From assembly GCA_002803225.1 (NCBI GenBank), contig NXFV01000768.1, forward strand, positions 107,746 through 171,745: a stretch of DNA of 64,000 nt. The letters are read 5' to 3'. The translations under genes and the position numbers were made by a program. The DNA comes from Gamarada debralockiae (lineage: Eukaryota; Ascomycota; Leotiomycetes; Helotiales; Hyphodiscaceae). The notes beneath the pieces are model-generated. The model did no database searches. It had not been told where the DNA came from and saw only the letters and a list, made by a program, of their open reading frames with translations. Shown in pieces: positions 35,063 to 47,000 of this stretch; the first letter of the stretch is position 1, and each line of letters opens with the position of its first letter.

Positions 35063-35462
35063 GTTTACAGCTTCCGCGAGGCAAGTTGGCTGTGTATTTG
35101 GGTATCCTTGCGCGTAATTTTCGTGATATTTGTTAGGCCCGCAGGGGAGAAAACTTCAGGCCATGCACTTTCCAGTATCAAATGGAAATTTCTCTCAAGT
35201 AAACTTGTAGAGTGGCGCCGGTGGTCTAGATTCCAAAATCGTGACGGGTTTGTTTACATCTGCTGCCGCTTGAGACCGCCTTCAAGGTCGCCGAATCTGG
35301 CATTGAGAAGCGGTGAGGAGAAGCAAAATGTAGGCGCGAAAATGATTCACTTTCGCTTGCTCAAGCTTCCTTCATCTTTTGGATCCGGGAGGTGCTTTCC
35401 TTTCCTTCCCAGACCTCTCTTTTAGCTAGCTTATACTTTGCAACATCCCACTCAAATCCAGC
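35063..35462. other. Divergent promoter region between Sos7 and the RS-rich protein
   Basis: No gene seen; about 400 bp of upstream DNA shared by divergent genes. Confidence 0.5.
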
Positions 35463-36748
35463 ATGGCGAACAACGAGCTCCTGACCGACGATTACGTCGC
35501 TGGCCTCCTTACGAGGGATGCCAAAGAGAGCTCGATTAAATACTCTGCGCTGGGATTAGAAGCCTTCTCTTCCAAATCAAAGTACGTTACTATTCCTATA
35601 TTAACTTCCAGGCACTAATAGATTATAGGCCACCAGCAAACAAGCCCAAACCGAACACTAGATTCCTTCGAAACATCATCAAGGATACCGACAACCACAA
35701 TGCAGCTTTGTTAGCTAAGGAAGCTGCAGAATCCCGCGCGCGCCTCCAAAGTCTCGGAGGCAACGCACACCGCGAGGAGAAATCAAGCCGAGTTGGAGGT
35801 GGCGATATTAGGAGACGTCAACTGGGTGATATTGCTGCTATTTTGGGAGGGAGTCCCTCGAAGCGCAAGAGGACCGAGAATTTTAGGAGACCGGGCAAGG
35901 ATGGGAGACGGGTGAATACTTCTAGTGAAGACGAAGAGCCTGAAACAAGGACAGATGGGGAGAAACGGAGAAAGCATCGGAGTAGAGATGATGATAGGGA
36001 GGACAGGAGATCGAGAAGTCATAGGAAGAATGGCGAGGATGAGGAAGAGGGCAAAAAGTCCAATGGCCATAAAAGCCATCATCGAAGACACAGAAGCCGC
36101 TCAGAGGACCGAGACGGAGACGATCGAAAAAGGCGACGGAGAAGCACCTCAAGGGGCCGAGCGAAGGACAAGGAGGGGAGAAGGCGGCATAGATCACGAT
36201 CTCCAAGAGAGCACGGAAACAAGGAGTCACGGCGGCGCTCAAAATCGCCCAAGAGAAAGTGGTCCGAATCGCCTGAACCAGATAAATCTCATCGATCCAG
36301 CAAAAACAGAGACTCGAAGCCAGAGCCCAAGCTGGACTACGATTCAGACCCATTAGATGATATTATTGGTCCACGTCCGGTCCCCGAAGTGCGGTCTCGA
36401 GGCCGAGGCACCATGTCTCAAGCCTCTGGAATCGACTCACGATTCTCAGCAACATATGACCCTACCGCTGACGTACAGCTTGATCCCGACGAGGAGAATG
36501 ATTGGGACGAGGCATTGGAAGCGTTGCGAGACCGTCAGAAATGGAAGCAACAAGGAGCGGATCGCTTGAGAGCGGCTGGTTTCACGGATGAAGAAATCAG
36601 CAAGTGGGAGAAGGGGGGCGAGAAACGGGAGGAGGATGTGAAATGGGCAAAGAAAGGAGAGGGTAGGGAATGGGATAGAGGGAAGGTCATTGATGACGAT
36701 GGCATTGTAACAACTGAGCCCAGTTGGGGAAGGTTGAAGGATACTTGA
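35463..36748 (+). CDS. RS-rich nuclear protein, pre-mRNA-splicing factor 38B-like (412 aa)
   Basis: Exons 35463-35581 and 35629-36748; the intron is GTACGT..TATAG. The N-terminus (ELLTDDYVAGLLTRDAKESS, KYSALGLEAF, NTRFLRNIIKDTDNHNAALL) is a conserved block found in fungal proteins annotated as splicing factor 38B. A long Arg/Ser/Asp/His region follows (about 90-260), then a conserved tail (YDPTADVQLDPDEENDWDEA, RDRQKWKQQGADRLRAAGFT, DEEISKWEKG). RS-type composition suggests a role in pre-mRNA splicing. No RNA-binding domain is visible, so the function is inferred from family naming only. Confidence 0.75.
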
Positions 36749-37047
36749 ACCGCAGTTTCAGCAACACCTGCAAGTTGGCAGGTTGTTTTCCAATCTGCTC
36801 AGCCCTCCTTCACTTTTGCAGCAGGCCTACGCATCGTTTTCGTCATTCCGTGTCGACGTGGTGGAGGGGAAGCGGTGGCTTTTGCTGCTGCATGGACTTT
36901 TAGTTCTGGATAAACGCCTTCTTACATTCAATACGAGTAATTGATAGCCATGGCTGAAGCAGTCAGCCCTCTGAAAGTGCTGAGATGGGTCGTGTCGTTC
37001 TGACAGTAACACTTGTAAGTTTGTGTAGGCTGAATCGTTCAATGCGT

Positions 37048-38384
37048 TTAGACTATTGACAACAGGACATAAGTAGGCGGACCGTTTGCTAAAAGCTGGC
37101 CATCCATGATACCGTGAACATAACATTCACCCACTAGTTCGAATGAAGAAGCGTCTTGTTTGGGCCGCAGAATGAAAGGAATACTGCCGTTTTCAAGTAC
37201 CCAGTCTTCGTCACCGACAGCGCAAGATAGCGACCCATAACCAATATCTCCTCTTGTCGTTGCGAACAAAAGCCGACGGGCCACGGCCAACGCTGCTCCA
37301 AACCTTACAGATGGATCTGAGCAACCGAACTTACTCAACACGCATTGCCGTACGAGGTGTTCTGAAGACTCATCCCCTTCAGCTACATTAGGCAATGGGT
37401 AGTAAGACTGACTTTCTTTTGAAAATTCTGTAAAGCGGCCGCATATACTCCTCAATATATCGGGCCAGCCATCCGTGGATGCTTTCAGGTACAGTAAGTG
37501 TCATTAAGTTTGAGCCACTTGCCCTTTTTACACCAAAACTTAGCAAGAACACTTAAATTTTTAACAATACTAGCAACATTTACTATAAAATCTGTATCAT
37601 AGAAAATTTTAATTCGATCAATTCGCGAAATACTACATACTCATGTTAGCGTACCCTTTATTATAATCATATAGTTAGAGCGTAAGTTAGGAGCTTGAGC
37701 GAAAATCGTGATTTTACACCAAAATACGCAAAAATTCCTTGTCGAAAACCAAGGTTGTGATAAAATTAATTATTTAGTATACAGAACGTTAATTAAAACA
37801 CTATTCCTTTAAAATATAATTGAATGAGTTCCAATTAAGCTATGTTTAAGAGGTCTTTAATTGTATAAGCTTAAGGCTAAAAGTTATAAGCTCTTAAAAA
37901 GTAGGCAAAATCGGTGTTTTTTGTGGGGTTTTTGCAAAGTGGCTCAAACTTAGTGACACTTACTGTAGAAGAAATGTTTCAGGATCCAGTCGTGAAAGTA
38001 AGCCTCCAGCTCAGGAGGAGCTGGACGGCAAGGATAACACTCGCTGTCAGTAACAAGAGTTCTCCAAAGTCCTTGGACACGACTCCGGCCATCACGTAGC
38101 GTAACGGGTAGGACAGTTGAAACTTCTATTAAGGAGGAGAGGAAGTCCGGTGCTAGTCATGCAGGCCAGCGGTGAGCGAGATCGATACCACAGACCGATA
38201 TATCCCCTAGATGGATACCTCTGATATGAAGAACTTGGCTTTGGACAAATCTGTAGGCTGGGACCTCTCCAGAGATATGCCGCATTGTAAAGTATAGTGC
38301 CGGGAGGCCTTCGATTAAGGCCGAGCGGTCTATTCATCAGCTGTTGTGACAATTCTTGGAGATCCGGAACCCAGGATGGCAGAC
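37048..38384 (-). pseudogene. HET-domain-type gene relic no. 1, split by a MITE
   Basis: Protein-like pieces in minus-strand order. LPSWVPDLQELSQQL lies at about 38384. After a frame change come YRFVQSQVLHIRGIHLGDIS and then LRDGRSRVQGLWRTLVTDS and ELEAYFHDWILKHFF. The MITE at 37492-37965 follows, and then LKASTDGWPDILRSICGRFT, RRLLFATTRGDIGYG and FELVGECYVHGIMDGQLLA with a stop at 37048. The PSWVPD motif and the GECYVHGIMDG end are hallmarks of the region behind HET domains (heterokaryon incompatibility). The HET domain itself is missing, replaced by repeat DNA beyond 38.4 kb. At least two frame changes precede the MITE. Confidence 0.75.
37492..37965. mobile_element. Tc1/mariner-like MITE (474 bp, ~31-bp TIRs, TA target duplication)
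   Basis: Left end CAGTAAGTGTCATTAAGTTT.. and the right end, read inverted, CAGTAAGTGTCACTAAGTTT.., both continuing GAGCCACTT; the ~31-bp arms differ at one base. TA dinucleotides flank both ends (37490-37491 and 37966-37967). The inside is strongly A+T-rich with no reading frame, so it must be moved by a transposase elsewhere. Insertion is in the HET relic. Confidence 0.88.
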
Positions 38385-38474
38385 CGGAAATGACTCGAGG
38401 CCGTCATATCGGACGAGTGATAGGAAAGCTAGGTCTGGGGTTCTTTCGAGGCAAAAGTTGGCTACTCCAGAGAA

Positions 38475-38590
38475 CAATTCCCCCAAACTCTATGTTAATT
38501 TTTCTTCGTCTGTTCTGTTTTAGTCTCTAGAAGTGAGCAGCGGCCGCTTTAAACCTGAGCCGAGGGTAAGCAAGCCTGAGCAGAGCCCGA
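38475..38590 (+). repeat. Dispersed ~115-bp repeat, copy 1
   Basis: Matches 51352-51468 at roughly 85% by eye. It includes CCCCCAAACTCTA.GTTAATT, then TTAGTCTCT, AGCGGCCGCTTTAAACCTGA and TGAGCAGAGCC. Both copies are in the same orientation and lie at the edge of a broken gene. The family is not recognised. Confidence 0.75.
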
Positions 38591-38689
38591 GTACTGGCGC
38601 AACGAGCAACCTTGGTGGCAAGAGGCTTGCAAGGAGACTCCTTGGAAACGAGCGGCGAGTGGGTATCTGCCGAAGTGCTTGTTACGTAA

Positions 38690-39345
38690 TAACGGCTCAG
38701 ACTTTAGCGAGCCGCAAATGCTGTTGAAACTGAAAATTGGGTGCCAGTGCACTTATGCCTCTGTTATTGGGTCGTTTACATAACGGGGAGCGCCTAGCTG
38801 CAAGTCAATAACGGCTCAGCCGTGTATCTATGAACATCGAAACTGAAAATTGGGTGTCGGCATACCTATGTTTCTGTGATTGGGTCGGACGGTGGAGCAC
38901 AGCCCAAGTGCAAGTATAACGGCTCAGCCCTTGTCGGCTACGCAGCAGCTTCGAAACTGAAAATTGGGTGCCAGTAAACCTATGCTCGTGCTATTGGGTC
39001 GTTTGTATCCGGCGAGAGCACAGCCCCCACCAGCCTAGCGGCTCAGCTACGTGGGGTACGTGGGGCGGCTTTCGAAACTGAAAATTGGGTGCGAGTGCAT
39101 GTATGTTTCCATTATTGGGTCGTTTACACTAGGCGTTGATCATAACCCAATAACAAAGGCATATGTGCATAAGAGGGCAGAAATACTGTAGAGCTGAGCT
39201 CTTAACAAGCACTTGGGCTATATAGCCTTGCTTCCCGCCAAACGACCCAATAATAAAAGTATAAGTGAACTGTCACCCAATTTTCAGTTCGAAATTTTCA
39301 GTTCGAAATAGAGTTGATTGCACCGCTAAGCCGAGCCGTTATTTG
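38690..39345. repeat. ~115-bp-period repeat array with inverted copies; possible non-autonomous transposon
   Basis: Four plus-strand units carry GAAACTGAAAATTGGGTG at 38726, 38839, 38953 and 39074, each followed by a TATG..TTATTGGGTCGTTT-type tail and preceded by AACGGCTCAG (38691, 38811, about 38919, and a variant near 39038). From 39146 inverted parts follow: CATAACCCAATAAC, then AAACGACCCAATAATAAAAG.., CACCCAATTTTCAGTTCGAA and GAGCCGTTATT (about 39333). The fourth unit and the arm at about 39236-39309 can pair over about 55 bp. No reading frame with a function is seen. Confidence 0.75.
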
Positions 39346-39736
39346 AGGGCTGGTGGCTTGGGCTCACCAAGGTGTGCCTTGTGAAAACATGAAATGACTA
39401 CTGTAGCAGAGTCAAATGCAAATGTCGGTGACGACTTCTCTAGCCAATCAAGCGAAGATAAAACTCTGCCCACCAGATTCTGGTTTCGATTCATGAGGTG
39501 GGACGGTCCTGGCTGAGTGGTTGTCGGGCACCAATATTGAAAAGATCTCAATTGCATACAGCTAATCAAGTGAATATAAAACTCCGCCCACCAGACTTTA
39601 GGTTTATGATATCCATCCTTGCTTGATCTTGGGTGCTGAGCCGTTATCAGGGATTAAATATCAACTTCAATGGAGTTCCTCTATCGCAAAGGAGAACTCC
39701 CAACGGCATATGGTAATCTGGAAAATGCGAAGTAGT
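39346..39736. repeat. Flank of the repeat element with a ~50-bp direct repeat
   Basis: TAGCCAATCAAGCGAAGATA.. at 39441 recurs as AGCTAATCAAGTGAATATAA.. at 39560, both continuing AAACT.CGCCCACCAGA-like; spacing is about 119 bp, close to the period of the adjacent array. Another inverted GAGCCGTTAT motif lies near 39638. This may be the outer part of the same element. Confidence 0.55.
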
Positions 39737-39999
39737 TCTTGCAATATGGTCACGTGACAGATGAGAAGTAAGGAGAAATGTGGTTGGATTATTAAGGCTG
39801 CGAAGATACTGGAGATACTAATGAACAAACCAAGTACAGTAGTCTGTACTTATAGATAGAAATCCCCCTATGGCTCTTAGGACACGTCACACTAATCAAG
39901 TGAACCTATGACACATGTGACACCATGTGACTCAGCAGACAACACCAGAAATACTGACTATCTGCCTAGAACCAGAGTCACTAATTACTCATTCCAACA
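39737..39999 (-). mobile_element. Solo LTR (263 bp), Ty1/copia-like start, 5-bp target duplication
   Basis: On the minus strand the element begins TGTTGGAATGAGTAATTAGT and ends CCATATTGCAAGA. It is flanked by the 5-bp direct repeat GTAGT (plus strand) at 39732-39736 and 40000-40004. TGTTGGAAT is the usual start of Ty1/copia LTRs. It is about 80% similar by eye to the copy at 55268. No internal retrotransposon sequence remains, so it is a solo LTR left by recombination. Confidence 0.85.
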
Positions 40000-40250
40000 G
40001 TAGTATCTCTCAAATTATTTCAAGAAGCTTTCAGTCCTGATCAGACCCATGTTATTTGGCCGTTGGCTATATATCTATTTGACAAATGAAGTAGCATGTT
40101 TTTTGACTCCTTGCTCGGCATAAGAACAGTACCGTAGAGGGAATAATTATACTGAAGGTGATAATGCTGGGCCAGGCCATCTGTTCTGTCTACGCGATAT
40201 CGTTGACCACACCTTTCTCAATCTGTGACTTTGAACTACCAGCCCCAGCA

Positions 40251-43200
40251 TTACTTTGTTCCAGTTTCTCTCTCTTGAAGACAAGGAAGTATACACTGCT
40301 GGCCAATTTTGGACTTATAGTGATTCCCCAGACTGTCACCACGAGTAAATTCCTTGCCACACCCCCAAGGACGACCGTCTCGTAATACGCCTTTGCAGAT
40401 AAATCTCTGTTCGGTGTGAGAGTTCTCATGGCGATTGCAGTCGTTCAGTCTCGCAAAACTTTTCTCGCAAAAGTTGCATTCATAAGGCCGTTCAGTGTTG
40501 TGAGTGGCGAGATGCGATTTGAGGTTGTAATTCCGCGAGAAAACTTTCGAGCAAAACCTGCAATTAAAAACCTTCCTCTCTCGTGTTTTCGGTACTGCTG
40601 GTGCTTGCACCGGTCTTTCAACCTCGTTTGGAGGAGCCAGATCATTTTCCGCCGGAAATTCATGCTCCTCGTCTGCGCGGGTGCCATGCGTCTCTTTCAT
40701 ATGCTTCTCAAGCTCTTTTGCGGTTGTCAGTCCGAAGACAACAGTCGGACAACCTTCAACTGTGCACCGAAATGGCCGATCGTGCTTCTCCATGTGCTGG
40801 TCTCGCTGCTCGCTGGTCGAAAAGCCATTCGAAAAGTAATTGCAGCTGAATCTCGAACATTTGTAAAGGTTTGTGCCGTACATCTCCTGGAGACGGTCTC
40901 GCACAGTACTCTCCATTGGTTGTGATAAGACTGCCTCGAGAGTAGCCCGGACCTTTTGCAGGACGTCGCCAAGGTCCAGCGCTATCTCTTCCTTCTTCAT
41001 CTTGCCGTAGAACGTCAATTGCTTTCTTGTCGACACTACCGTTTGTTCGAGAGTATCGTAAAATGGGGCATCTCTAAAGCGCTGCAATCTATCGCTGTTC
41101 CTCTTCGAGACGAGGAGAGATGCTGTTGGTGATACCCAATGTCTATCCAGGAAACATTCTAGAGACTCCGAGAAGACTTTCATTAATTCGTCTTCCGCGA
41201 ATCCGTCTTCCTCTTCTTCAATTCCTGTAACTCCAGCTTCCAGATGGCGAACCCAGAAGGCCATCGCGTAGTCCATGAATGCGTAATATCCCTTGAAAAT
41301 TAGATCATCGATATTTTGAGCATAAAAACCAGGTAGATTCAAATAGTCGATGCATAGACTTGCTAGTTTGATCTCCTCAGTGGATACTGTAACGTGTTTT
41401 TCTTCAACCAAAAAACTGCCATGATAAACAGTGTTAGGAAAGTCTTTTTACTGCACAGGAAGCGCTCACAACTTTGCAGTCAAATGGACGAGTTCCACGG
41501 TCTGATCAGGCCTCACCTCCACTAGAGAGCCGCACAAGTCTTTCGAGTCAACTCGGAATCGTCGGCGCTCCCATTCTATGGTTTGCTTGTCCAGGCTGAT
41601 GGATTTTGCACCTTGAATCTCGTGCCATTTGAGCGGACGTTTCGCACAAACTAACCAGTTGAGCAACATCAAGGTATCCTTCTTTTCTGCGACAGAGGCA
41701 TGCTTGAAGATACTAGCGATGATCCGAGAATACCTGCAATGCCATTAGCGTGAAAAGCTCTGATTTTCTTACTACCTTACGCTTCGTTAACTTCTTTCGG
41801 AAACTTATCAGGTGCTAGTTCTTCCTCCAGGCCCTCGATCGATGTTTGATGGAGAAGGTTGTTACATATCAATTTTGCTAGCAGAAACATTCCTAAGTGG
41901 ATACAATTAGCGGTTACAGTCAACAGTCGTCCGTGGTGGATGCAATACCTTCTGCAATATTCATGATATAGATGACAATATTGTTCCTCATCTGATCTGA
42001 AACACCAAACTTTTCTTTGATTCTGCCCGCCCAGACGGAGCTATACTCTTCGATGTCAACCTTGTTGTCCTGGCTGCTAATAGTAATAGTAGATAGACCA
42101 GCAAAGTCCTTTCGAGCAGGTCCATCATCTTGGCTGACAAATAGACACCGAATTGCTTCTGCATTCATCGGTGGCAGTTCTTCTATGAGGTTCCTGAACC
42201 AGGAAGTGATAGATTTTCGTTCCTCTCTCGAACACTCATCTAGACCATCAAGAATAATGTATACACTCTTACAATTTCTGATGCCTATGTCCAAAAGCTC
42301 CCTCGCCACGGCTGGTGATGTGAGGACGGCCTCGGCACTATCTGAGGCCTCTTCATAAAAGTATGGGAGCAAGTCCTTGTGCTGTTTGAGAAGCTGTGAC
42401 AGAAGACCACGAGCAATGGAGATAAAGTTATCGCGCTGAATGTCCCCATTCTTACAGTAGAAGAACAACACTGTCGGGCGAGGATTTAGGTTCTGCGCTT
42501 CTTCGATGACAAGAGAGCTAAGGATAGTTTTTCCTACAGAACGCTCAGCCGTCATATTTTATGTACATGACGAGAAAATTTACCAGCACCTGGTATGCCG
42601 TTAAGCCATAGCAGCGGGGGAATGGAAGGGAATTGCGGGTCAAACCAAAGCTTGAAGTTTTCATGTGCTAGCAGCCATCGCCCTGTGTTGGGATATTCCG
42701 CTCGTATTCCGGAGAAGTAATGCTGATCGCTTTCAACACTTGCGGCACGAAACCAATTGTAAACGGCCTGACGGCGGCGATGATCCTCACCCTCAATGAT
42801 CGTCTTGAACTTTGCGTCACTCTCTTCCCGTCCCTTTCGGGCCTCCTCGATCTCTGATAAATTTGCTTGCCTCTCAATCAATGAACGGTGTTGAGACATG
42901 CTTTCGATTAGACCTGAAAAGCGAGCCTTGAATGTTTTCCAAGTAGCATGATATAGTTTTCTCCACACTACTATTATTAGCAAGAGCGTTTTCGGCATCA
43001 ATGGGGTCTCCACTGACATACTTGGCTGTTGGAAATAACTTAACGCTCTGCGGTGAAACTCCAATATATCTTCATACATGAGCACTAAAGTCTTGCCAAT
43101 TCTTGGATCCTTTTGGAACAGCGTTTGGTATTGTAGGAGAAGTGGAAGGTTTTCGCCAATCCGTTGGTAAGCATCAAGAAGTTCGCTGAATGCCTCGGAG

Positions 43201-43802
43201 AATGCGCTTGTCACCTTCGACCGTGAGCAAATACTAAATTACGATAGGTATCTTCTCTGGTTATCAAGACATACCTGCAGCAAGAACTTCATTGGACCCT
43301 GTAACAATGTAAGCCCTACTACTCAATTCCCGGCACAGTTGGAGTGGGGGAAAAAAATGTTTCATAACTCCAGCTCTGGCAGACGATTTCCATGGAAGAC
43401 GAGGACCAACAATGAAATCAAAGTGGACAGCAGTTGAGCAGTTGTATTCCCCACCATTGATATTCATGAATAATCGAGACTCACCCAAATAAAGGGTACC
43501 AATTGGGAACTGTTACAGAAAACTTCAATCACTTTTCCATACTCGTCCATGGCCTCTATGAACCGTTTGAGGCGCGTCATATTCTGCATCCGCCGCTCGG
43601 TCTGTTGTTTCTTTTGTATCTCTCCGATCGCTTGGGTGAGCGTTTCAAGAGACGTCATCTGGAAGTTATCTTTATCTTTTTTCTTCAAGTCCTTTTTGAA
43701 ATGATCAAGCACTCGTTCAAACGCTGTCGCGTTCGTGTTTGCTGGATCGTGAGAGCCAGCCCCGCCATAGCTACCACTTAAATGGCCCGGATTGCTGGCC
43801 AT
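40251..43802 (-). CDS. NACHT (STAND/NLR-like) protein with C-terminal C2H2 zinc fingers (1014 aa)
   Basis: Eight exons: 43802-43485, 43298-43275, 43214-43022, 42967-42584, 42533-41949, 41892-41781, 41733-41470 and 41415-40251; phases close. Residues 1-180 form the helical N-terminal domain common in fungal STAND proteins (FIWGPMKFLLQV, FSELLDAYQRIGENLPLL, YEDILEFHRRALSYFQQP; DUF7708-like). The NACHT domain follows, with Walker A LWLNGIPGAGKTIL (about 297-310) and Walker B VYIILDGLDECS (about 400). A winged-helix-like part has DTLMLLNWLVCAKRPLKWHE. Residues about 805-1005 hold several C2H2 fingers (CRFCSKVFSRNYNLKSHLATH, split in two here: CRFCSKVFSRN and LKSHLATH; then CNFCEKSFARLNDCNRHENSH likewise). 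Such proteins are inflammasome-like sensors or incompatibility factors. A TAGTAG double acceptor precedes exon 4. Confidence 0.9.
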
Positions 43803-44072
43803 TATCCTAAGTCTTGATAATGGCTGAAGAGAATTGAGGAGATCGAGGCGGGAAAATATAAAGAAAACATGCACAAATGTGGCTCTTCATGAGGTTCATG
43901 TTCGCGTCTGCTCAGCCCCCGCCACCGCACAGCCACAAGAAAACCCAGCGGGCAGCCTCAGGTCGCAAATGTTTGTGAGCGAAACTTCTTACCTTCTTTC
44001 ATACTCAAGCCTTGAGGTTACCATCGTCTGGCACACCTCCAACAATGCAAATTTCATTATCCAACGCCTTTA
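43803..44072. promoter_or_regulatory. 270-bp divergent promoter between the NACHT-C2H2 and SNF2 genes
   Basis: Start codons of the two genes are 270 bp apart on opposite strands, so one short region must serve both. No binding site was recognised. Confidence 0.6.
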
Positions 44073-47000
44073 ATGGAAGGACTTGGAAGCGGCTACAACA
44101 ATGCGTCCTTGAAACGGCCTTGGCCTTTTGAGCCGACTGAATACAACCTCGAGCCCCAGCCAGTAACCGGACCATTCCCACCCCGATGGGATAGTGGTCC
44201 AATATGGGACCAGGGCTACCTCAACAATGGCAACAATTATGCTGGCCTGGACTATTTCAGTCAGCAAGAGAACACCTTCAGTCAGGCTCCGTATAGTCAC
44301 GTGATTCCATCGGCTCTTCCTTTTCCGCCCCTCAACCCAGAGCATATAGAGGCAGAGTTACCATTAAACAAGTCTAGAGAGATATGTTTTGGCAGTGTAC
44401 ATGTGTCGTCACTTAACCTTGCGGAGTTTTGGCTGACAGTACTAAAGATCATCGATGTGAAAGCTCGAATAAAAAGTACAAACATGCCTCAAGGAGGCTA
44501 TTCGTCCACCCAGGGAACTGCTTCGTTCCGGCAATTCCAAGTCGTTCCCGATGGGAACTACTATTCCTTAGAGCACTGTGGGAACAAATTTGCAATTCTA
44601 AACAAGAAGACCTGCAGTGACCTCCAAGCAGTGCTCAACGGTCGACAACTACACATTCAAGCTTATGTGCAGAGCAAAGAATGGACCAATGCACTCAAGT
44701 CGTGGCAGAAGAGCAAAGATTCCACAATTTTGACGGGAGAGATCAATATATATGGAGCTCGGGAAGTTGCGAATGAAGTAGGAGAAGTCCTTTCAACGTC
44801 AGGCACATTCTTGCAACAGCCTCGCTATGGACTCGATGAAACTGCATACTACAATCCCCATTATTTTCGAGTACCAGGATTTTCGGATGCAAACTCCCTT
44901 GACACGCCAATACTGACCATCAAAGACACGACTTCGGCTCCAATTCCAAATGCCACACCAGATGAGCGAAGCGACCCTTCAGTCGAAGTTGCCTCCATAC
45001 TTGACTCCCTTTCACATCATAACTTTTTGACCGAAAAGGTTGCGGACGCGCGGATTAGGAGACCTCTGTTGCCGTGAGTGGACTTCTGGACTTGCTTCTT
45101 AGCTATAAATCAAGCTAATTCTACCCAATTAGACATCAAAAGGAAGCAATTGATTTTATATTCCGACGAGAAACAGGCCAATTACCTGCCGAATTAAGTC
45201 TTTGGCGATACAATGACAGCGACTCAGATGAACCATTGTAGGTTAACGTCGAACACTGAAATACCGCATTATTTGCTGACAGCTCCGCGTTGCAGCTACC
45301 AGCATGTCCTTAGTGGGGCGAAGCGCTCCCAGCAGGATGAAGCAAAGGGCGGCATTCTAGCTGACGATATGGGACTTGGCAAGACGTTAGTTATGCTAGC
45401 AACCATAGCTGGCTCTATTGATCGTGGGGAGGACTTCGTTCGCACCGAGAATCAGAAATCACTTGAGAATCCGCTGCCCACAGTTGCTTCAAAGGCCACA
45501 TTGATTGTTGCCCCATCTTCTTGTAAGTATCAAATCTTCACCGCAAATGTCAGGCGGTACAGTTTTCTTATGCAATCATACCTTATGGCAATTTTAACAT
45601 CCTTTTAGTATTGTTGGACAGTTGGATTGACGAAATACGCAAGTAAGCCCCCCCTTTCGATCCTAATGGAGTGAACTTTACCCAGTCTGACATTCACTCA
45701 AGGCACACCCACCCTGGAGATCTGAGCTTTCATAAGCATCACGGCCAGGGAAGAGAAACAGATGCCGACAAACTTCTAACAAGCGACATAGTGTTCACAA
45801 CTTACGCCACAGTTGCAGCAGAGTTCTGCCGTGGAGGAAGCATTCTGGCCAAAGTGAAGTGGTTCAGAATTATTTTGGATGAGAGTAAGAATTACATGAA
45901 GTATTTACTCAATTTTCACGTCGATGTTAACAAGATATTCAGGTCATGATATCAGGAATAAGTCCACGAAACAATTCCAAGCAGTTGTAAGCCTCGCCGC
46001 AGTACATCGCTGGTGCCTTACCGGTACACCCATTCAAAATACCCTCGAAGACCTAGGTGCACTGGTAGCATTTCTCAAAGTTCCAATTCTGGAAAACGCA
46101 CCCACGTTTCGGAAATACATAACAAATCAGTCCACTTCGAACTCAAGAGACCGTTTCTCAAGTCTAAGAATGCTTCTTGGAACCATCTGTCTTCGTCGGA
46201 CGAGAATACTACTGAACTTGCCAGAGCCTGTTCCCCAGATCCGCAAGTTATGCCTGGCGCCTTCTGAACAAGCCGAATACGATGATATGCTTCACGAGTG
46301 CAGGAAAGCAATAGATATGGCTGTCAGTGGACACAGGAAATCAAGACTCAACTCAACAGTTTTGGAGTCACTACTCAAGCTTCGGCTATTCTGCAACAAC
46401 GGTAGTTCCAATCGTACCATTCAAACAGGGCCTACTGGACTTCCCTCCGACGCAGATGAAGCTCTGAGTTATCTTCAGCAAAACAATCAGGCCACTTGTA
46501 TTTACTGCACTGGACCTATCTATACAATCAATAATGCACGGGATACGGATGGCGGAATATGGATGGCGAATTGTGTCCATATTGTATGTCGAGGTTGTCT
46601 ACCACAGCACCGGGCTAACAAGCAAATATGTCCTTGTACATCGAACAACTCAAAGCCGTCATCCTCCCAGAATTCAGGTTCTAACACACCAGTTCCGTCA
46701 TCCACGACTCCTATTGGTAATCCAGGCCAACTCAAGCCGCTTCAAGCGAATAACAGTATCGTACCACGACCTGAGAACAAGTACCCTTCCAAACTTTTAG
46801 CGTTCCTAGATGACATCCAAAAACAAACAGCACACAAAAGGTATCTATTAACATCCTCACACCCTTCCACCTCCTTTCTGTTCTTATTCGTCCTCTGAAC
46901 ATTAACAATCCATCAGTATCGCTTTCTCCTCCTGGAAGAAAACCCTCACACTCATCGCCCAACTCCTCACCAGCCGCCGCATACCATTCTACTGCATCGA

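Noticed and set aside
39737..39999. Solo LTR as part of the 115-bp array element
   Set aside because: It has its own exact target duplication and a related copy at 55.3 kb without the array.
42967..42970. Choice between two acceptors (TAGTAG) for NACHT gene exon 4
   Set aside because: Both keep the frame and differ by one residue; the downstream one was used without evidence to separate them.
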